Part shown: positions 63,001 through 64,000 of the stretch, in pieces
Layout of the letters: each line of letters begins with the position of its first letter
Numbering within the stretch: position 1 is the first letter of the stretch
NCBI RefSeq assembly: GCF_037975245.1
Contig: NC_092563.1
Location: 22,786,960-22,850,959 of the forward strand
Direction of reading: 5' to 3'
DNA length: 64,000 nt
From: Apostichopus japonicus
Lineage: Eukaryota > Echinodermata > Holothuroidea > Aspidochirotida > Stichopodidae
The notes under the pieces: model-generated
Database searches by the model: none
Told to the model about the DNA's origin: nothing
Seen by the model: the letters and a program-made list of their open reading frames with translations, nothing else
Translations under genes and position numbers: made by a program

Positions 63001-63335
63001 AACATTTTCTAATACTCTGCACACAAATCATATTATTATACATGTTTTGTCTAACAAATGCATTCCATAGTTTTATATTACAGTTAAAATTGGATGTCAC
63101 ACATATTTTATGTCACGTTCCTTTAGATGGATCTTCTGTTGACCCTCCAGAGGTAACAAACCGATCAGAAGGGGCAGTTGGAGGTGTACCACCTGAAGAA
63201 CCCCCTTACCCAGACTTAACCTTGGATTCCTTGGTGGAGGTCAATTATGGTGAACAGACTTTATCAGGTGTCATTGCATGGATTGGTGAAATCAAGGGAA
63301 TAGATGGACATGGCATACTTGCTGGTGTGGAACTG
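17734..63335 (+). CDS. CYLD-like: CYLD-like protein with six death domains, 3' partial
   Basis: Twelve exons join without a frame break into 1,056 codons. Order of domains: CYLD-type N-terminal region (residues 1-102), CAP-Gly 1 (about 110-187), basic linker (190-222), CAP-Gly 2 (about 224-310), Ser-rich and polar linker (310-440), six death-domain-like modules (about 446-986), then CAP-Gly 3 (from about 1020). The CAP-Gly 3 segment SLVEV...GVIAWIG...ILAGVEL closely follows the vertebrate CYLD pattern. CYLD is a cytosolic USP-family deubiquitinase that trims Lys63 and Met1 ubiquitin chains and restrains NF-kB and JNK signalling. The catalytic domain should follow outside the window. The death domains are not part of any CYLD I can recall; they would allow docking to MyD88, IRAK, TNF-receptor or RIP-type partners (inference). 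The start is set by an in-frame TGA 9 bases upstream and a good Kozak context (A at -3, G at +4), although an upstream non-coding exon is possible. Confidence 0.88.
18872..20080. mobile_element. hAT element, 1,209 bp, with perfect 8-bp TSD
   Basis: Ends CAGTGGCGTCACCAG and GGCGACGCCACTG are inverted. The 8-bp duplication gttaacag lies at 18864-18871 and 20081-20088. The other duplication arm has a single gttaacag near 7221-7228 in the matching context, an empty site. Both ends carry G-rich 'ggggggcac' tracts. No transposase frame is intact, so it is non-autonomous. It sits in intron 1. Confidence 0.92.
20795..20958 (+). CDS. CYLD-like exon 2: CAP-Gly 1, first half
   Basis: Encodes residues 103-157, phase 1 to 0, between acceptor cctgtccag and donor gtgagt. 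The pattern LKIGDKVDVRV, then GIVQGTVKHIG, then GKYFGIQLD follows the first strands of a CAP-Gly domain. Confidence 0.85.
21711..22034 (+). CDS. CYLD-like exon 3: end of CAP-Gly 1, start of CAP-Gly 2
   Basis: Encodes residues 158-265, phase 0-0. CAP-Gly 1 closes with CVLVAVNKIQL, which matches the CYLD 'VFVALDKLEL' strand. The groove motif that is GKNDG in microtubule-binding CAP-Gly domains is replaced by a degenerate LDDSV segment. A basic linker (KPRTRRDQK) precedes CAP-Gly 2, which begins PPYIMADDAVF and runs to LAVNV. Confidence 0.85.
22058..22660 (+). repeat. Dispersed repeat, copy 1
   Basis: Matches 39287-39790 in the same orientation. Both begin near 'gtggygttcygtc', pass through GTCCGAAAA-type phrases, share 'agtctgtaaggattacaag' and 'ccctgtcagatggatacga', and end with 'tctcatcyattttgacaygag'. 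It begins exactly where homology with the other duplication arm stops, so it inserted after the duplication or defines its edge. Confidence 0.75.
22700..24640. other. Intron 3 sequence, unclassified
   Basis: No gene or repeat family recognised with confidence. Short open frames here have no family signature. Confidence 0.35.
24640..24880 (-). repeat. Partial inverted copy of the TA-element core module
   Basis: The reverse complement matches 27240-27480 inside the 25246-29042 element (markers: 'gggaattatgtgtgtaaaa', 'gtaagcggagcgaa', 'gattgtgaggaagcact'). It lacks terminal inverted repeats, so it is a fragment or belongs to a different family sharing this module. Confidence 0.7.
25246..29042. 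mobile_element. TA-target TIR transposon, copy 1, 3.8 kb
   Basis: Starts CAGTACCGCCCAGATTAAAT and ends in its near-exact complement ATTTAATCTCGGCGGTACTG, flanked by TA on both sides. The TIR continues for about 45 bp. Subterminal DNA is packed with 'tatcgtgata', 'atcgtg' and 'tagcgtg' motifs in both orientations, possible transposase binding sites. The centre (26460-27140) has a T-rich GGACC half facing an A-rich GGTCC half. No transposase frame exists, so it is non-autonomous. TA target and CAG ends point to the Tc1/mariner group or a relative. Confidence 0.85.
26460..27150. repeat. Strand-asymmetric GGTCC/A-tract array inside the TA element
   Basis: 26460-26690 has T-tracts with 'ggacc' or 'gacc'. 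26695-27140 has repeated 'gggtccaaaaaaattgagtc' and 'cccccaaaaaaattggg' units. The halves are roughly complementary, so a long hairpin is possible. Counterparts are at 32640-33370 and 34850-35590. Confidence 0.7.
29129..29379. mobile_element. CGTA-rich remnant ending in GGTACTGTA
   Basis: Dense 'cgtaga', 'gcgtag', 'tacgtct' and 'cgtataat' words in both orientations. It ends GAGCGGTACTG followed by TA, resembling the right end of a TA-target element. No left end was found. Confidence 0.4.
29384..29605 (+). mobile_element. tRNA-derived SINE (plus strand)
   Basis: A-box TAGCTCAGTTG at 29391, B-box GGTACAAATCC at 29434, then a body shared with 3958-4195 ('ttgtctgttattctacactt', 'aaagctgaatttct'). 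There is no tRNA acceptor stem, so it is not a tRNA gene. Confidence 0.72.
29606..31450. other. Intron 3 sequence, nothing recognised
   Basis: No gene or repeat recognised. TACAGTA/TACTGTA heptamers cluster at 31110-31170. Confidence 0.35.
31456..38654. mobile_element. TA-target transposon, copy 2, interrupted by copy 3
   Basis: Same family as 25246-29042. Left end CAGTACCGCCCAGATT at 31456, right end TCTGAACGGTACTG at 38654, TA on both sides. Sequence runs 31456-33660, is interrupted by another copy, and resumes at 37305. Removing the insert and one TA leaves about 3.56 kb collinear with copy 1. A short 'agagacgtcggaacat' repeat has three units here (33378-33430) but two in the other copies. 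Confidence 0.85.
33663..37302. mobile_element. TA-target transposon, copy 3, nested in copy 2
   Basis: Begins CAGTACCGTTCACATAAAAT and ends ATTTAATGTGAACGGTACTG, perfect inverted partners over at least 14 bp. TA at 33661-33662 and 37303-37304. The uninterrupted site in copy 1 reads 'cataagtaggtcaacg' (27414-27429), proving TA duplication on insertion. It is 3,640 bp long with no transposase frame. Confidence 0.9.
38660..38880. repeat. Purine-rich low-complexity tract
   Basis: A GA-rich + strand (gaga, ggaaga and gagagag words), leading into the GCCTCC tandem repeat. The long open frames on the opposite strand are consequences of this composition. Confidence 0.7.
38880..39250. repeat. Degenerate tandem repeat, five units of about 52-80 bp
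   Basis: Five units, each beginning 'gtgcctcctg' or 'gatgcctcctg' and containing 'ccggtccaaatatgaccac', separated by variable GA-rich spacers. Unit starts are near 38881, 38948, 39000, 39080 and 39155. Confidence 0.75.
39287..39790 (+). repeat. Dispersed repeat, copy 2
   Basis: Same-orientation relative of 22058-22660, about 230 bp upstream of exon 4. The two copies sit at opposite ends of intron 3, bracketing the transposon-rich block. Confidence 0.75.
40024..40258 (+). CDS. CYLD-like exon 4: end of CAP-Gly 2 and Ser-rich linker
   Basis: Encodes residues 266-343, phase 0 to 1, with acceptor ttgttttag and donor gtaaga. DSTEGRVLSPWRGVSNGKKV completes CAP-Gly 2; the canonical GKNDG motif is again absent. 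A low-complexity tail follows (SSSSSGPSN, GGTSSSETS), probably disordered. Confidence 0.85.
41429..41719 (+). CDS. CYLD-like exon 5: polar linker
   Basis: Encodes residues 344-440, phase 1-1, between acceptor gttgtag and donor gttagt. The sequence is rich in Lys, Glu, Gln, Ser and Gly with no recognisable fold. It occupies the place of the CYLD linker that binds TRAF2 and NEMO in vertebrates. Function is not established. Confidence 0.78.
42270..43165 (+). repeat. Tandem array, about six units of 125-146 bp
   Basis: Units carry 'gatatctcaagaagggaag', 'agtgtgtagaagtaccacatt', 'aagcctattgtttt' and 'gtggaggtcaaaggtcattt'. The last contains the direct repeat AGGTCA-A-AGGTCA, perfect at 42548-42560 and 43108-43120 and degenerate in other units. 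The array lies in intron 5. Confidence 0.8.
43941..44207 (+). CDS. CYLD-like exon 6: death domain 1
   Basis: Encodes residues 441-529, phase 1-1. A proline-rich start (EPPPYPF) precedes helices ending in VLQSWWKDIHEG, with the conserved helix-5 Trp, then LQSFLILLGQYGREDIRDHI, the typical last helix of a death domain. Confidence 0.8.
44208..45740. other. Intron 6, left part; nothing recognised
   Basis: AT-rich intron sequence without a recognisable element or coding frame. Confidence 0.4.
46165..47263. mobile_element. hAT element nested in 45757-48299
   Basis: Ends CAGGGTCAGAAATAAG and CTAAATTCCTACCCTG. A perfect 8-bp duplication, cattgcaa, lies at 46157-46164 and 47264-47271. Inside each end lies 'agccctc' in related contexts. 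No transposase frame; 1,099 bp. Confidence 0.9.
47433..48105. mobile_element. hAT-like MITE, second nested insertion
   Basis: Ends CAGGGGCGTAGCCAG and CTGGCTACGCCCCTG are perfect 15-bp inverted repeats. The right 150 bp is related to 3662-3952. Flanks do not show a clear 8-bp duplication. 673 bp. Confidence 0.75.
48360..48800 (+). repeat. Dispersed 'aggtca' family repeat
   Basis: Several units with 'tggtcaaaggtcatttgaggtca' phrasing, 'aaaccttgtaaaca' and 'acttggttgaagttcat', related to the intron 5 array. Confidence 0.65.
49224..49490 (+). CDS. CYLD-like exon 7: death domain 2
   Basis: Encodes residues 530-618, phase 1-1. This is the most canonical of the six: SWKRFVAELGV (helices 1-2), IVFDIWNTNKRG (helix 5 with Trp), LGQLLKACRAIGRDTLADEI (helix 6). 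The pattern matches death domains of the ankyrin, Unc5 and MyD88 kind. Confidence 0.88.
49600..50465 (+). repeat. Dispersed 'aggtca' family repeats in intron 7
   Basis: 'Ccatggtagctgaggtcacaa' near 49680 and 'ccatggtcactgaggtcaaagg' near 49979 are related. AGGTCAAAGGTCA is perfect at 49990-50002. A further copy with 'ttggttgaagttcatactt' is near 50360. Confidence 0.6.
50555..50815 (+). CDS. CYLD-like exon 8: death domain 3
   Basis: Encodes residues 619-705, phase 1-1. LRLLGEKLRISDVRLDAFRE forms helices 2-3, RMFSYWSMLQSF is helix 5 with Trp, and IEMVASVLYDIGLGHVAEKE is helix 6. Confidence 0.83.
51926..55912. mobile_element. TA-target TIR transposon, 3,987 bp
   Basis: Begins CAGTACTGATTTCGCTTAAC and ends in the complement GTTAAGCGAAATCAGTACTG, with TA on both sides. 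Subterminal regions carry many 'aatcgataaaaa' and 'cgttgaa' motifs. The first six bases, CAGTAC, are shared with the CAGTACCG family, but the rest of the TIR differs. No transposase frame is visible. Confidence 0.88.
54380..54765 (-). repeat. Inverted copy of the CAGTACCG-element core module
   Basis: The reverse complement matches 27250-27620 ('gcaaattattaatggtactg', 'cgccatctggacg', 'ttcccattgacattg', 'ccgcttacg'). It is internal to the CAGTACTG-ended element, so two families with different ends share a core. Confidence 0.78.
56170..58150. other. Intron 8, right part; nothing recognised
   Basis: AT-rich intron sequence. No gene, RNA or repeat family recognised. Confidence 0.4.
58151..58408 (+). 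CDS. CYLD-like exon 9: death domain 4
   Basis: Encodes residues 706-791, phase 1-1. LSDNWQKLAPVL carries the helix-2 Trp; CFKMLSIWRGRQ carries the helix-5 Trp; LKDILFQAMCQCNLYREARQ is helix 6. The open frame past the gtaagt donor at 58409 is intron. Confidence 0.83.
58409..60052. other. Intron 9; nothing recognised
   Basis: Includes a T-run followed by a G-run near 58930-58948 and a short 'tgtccgtcc' repeat near 58620. No coding signal. Confidence 0.4.
60053..60361 (+). CDS. CYLD-like exon 10: death domain 5
   Basis: Encodes residues 792-894, phase 1-1. FDWPLLASSFGYNKGEIAQ, then ALKMLNEWLCANKAE and LLEGFVTIRREDLVEWL give a full death-domain profile. A charged tail of about 18 residues links it to the next module. 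Confidence 0.86.
60362..62310. other. Intron 10; nothing recognised
   Basis: AT-rich intron sequence without repeats or frames that I recognise. Confidence 0.4.
62311..62586 (+). CDS. CYLD-like exon 11: death domain 6
   Basis: Encodes residues 895-986, phase 1-1. NMQKVAEKLHLNQQQLMDML, then LLAVIVAWKKKNSQKYGE with the helix-5 Trp, then KLKNLLEMYDHREALAEL as helix 6. The open frame past the gtatta donor is intron. Confidence 0.83.
63127..63335 (+). CDS. CYLD-like exon 12: CAP-Gly 3, first half
   Basis: Encodes residues 987-1056, phase 1 to 0, ending at a gtaagt donor. An acidic, proline-rich lead (VPPEEPPYPD, residues 1007-1016) precedes SLVEVNYGE, GVIAWIGEIKG and ILAGVEL. This is the strongest CYLD match in the window, following the vertebrate GVIRWIGQ...VLAGLEL pattern. 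The coding sequence continues beyond the window. Confidence 0.9.
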
Positions 63336-64000
63336 GTAAGTCAGATCTGAGGTATTTATTGACCTTTGGCCCTTAACCTCTGTTCTGGAAATCTGCAAGA
63401 AAGAAGTTTCCATCATGAGGCCCCTTCGTACCAAGTTGCAAATATTTGACACAAAATAACACATACGCGCAAACAAGACAGACATTTATTCCTCCCGCAA
63501 ATACTGGCTTTTGATCACCTAACCATGGGTGACCTCCCCACCCACCCTCCCCCCTCATAAGGAATTAAAATGGGTGTAGAAGTTAACCGCTAAGGTCTTA
63601 GAGAATATGCACCTGATCAGTCTGACAACTAGACTGGAAGGACTCGATGAAATGTAGTTTTTTAGTTGCTAATAAACACACTGTGAAAAGATACACTGTT
63701 CTTTACACTGCTCACACTCTGTTCTTTATACGCTGATTGTTCACACATCTATTCTTTAACTACACTGTAACTAATATGCGTTACTTTAACACTAACCAGT
63801 TGCCTGTGTAAAGGATAGGGGAAAACCAAGTCAAACTTAACCTTGCTACCCAGAAACATTCATTTTGGCAACCATTGCTATGACAACTAAAGTAGCCATA
63901 ACAGTCTCCAACAACCAATTGAATACAAAATCCCATCCTTCCAAATAGGAATGATTAGATAAAAACACTTAAATCTAAGGCCATAATTTTTTTGTTTTCT
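63336..64000. other. Start of intron 12; nothing recognised
   Basis: Begins with a gtaagt donor. The next CYLD exon, expected to complete CAP-Gly 3, is not in the window. Confidence 0.5.

Overview
The window is animal nuclear DNA. It is AT-rich, with short exons bounded by canonical GT/AG splice sites, long introns and many transposable elements. The gene content and the style of the dispersed repeats fit an invertebrate deuterostome, possibly an echinoderm such as a sea cucumber. The taxon is inferred and not proven by the sequence.

One gene dominates. On the + strand, twelve exons between 17734 and 63335 join in frame into 1,056 codons that continue past the right edge. The N-terminal region, two CAP-Gly-like segments and a third CAP-Gly segment match the layout of CYLD, the deubiquitinase that restrains NF-kB signalling. 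The unexpected part lies between CAP-Gly 2 and CAP-Gly 3. Vertebrate CYLD has a disordered TRAF2/NEMO-binding linker there. Here six consecutive exons each encode one death-domain-like module, after a single linker exon. All seven inserted exons are symmetric phase 1-1. The catalytic USP domain should lie downstream of the window.

The left third holds an inverted (head-to-head) duplication. The minus strand at 4427-9685 carries intact copies of exons 1-3 of the same gene, with conserved splice sites and no stops. The arms run roughly 4.4-10.25 kb and 15.8-22.06 kb, with a spacer of about 5.5 kb that contains a fold-back element. By hand count the two copies differ mostly at amino-acid-changing positions. 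The arms also serve as paired empty and filled sites for dating insertions: a hAT element and a 9-bp-TSD MITE are present only in the + arm.

Intron 3 (22.0-40.0 kb) is mostly transposon. It has one 3.8-kb TA-target element (25246-29042) and a second copy of the same family (31456-38654) into which a third copy (33663-37302) has inserted. Intron 6 has a hAT element holding two further elements. Intron 8 has a 4-kb TA-target element splitting a minisatellite. Intron 5 has a tandem array containing AGGTCA-type direct repeats.

The heptamer TACAGTA/TACTGTA occurs about 90 times by hand tally, far above what base composition predicts. At several paired loci one copy has TA and the other has TACAGTA or TACTGTA. 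That is the footprint expected when TA-target, CAG-ended transposons excise, and elements with such ends are present in this window.
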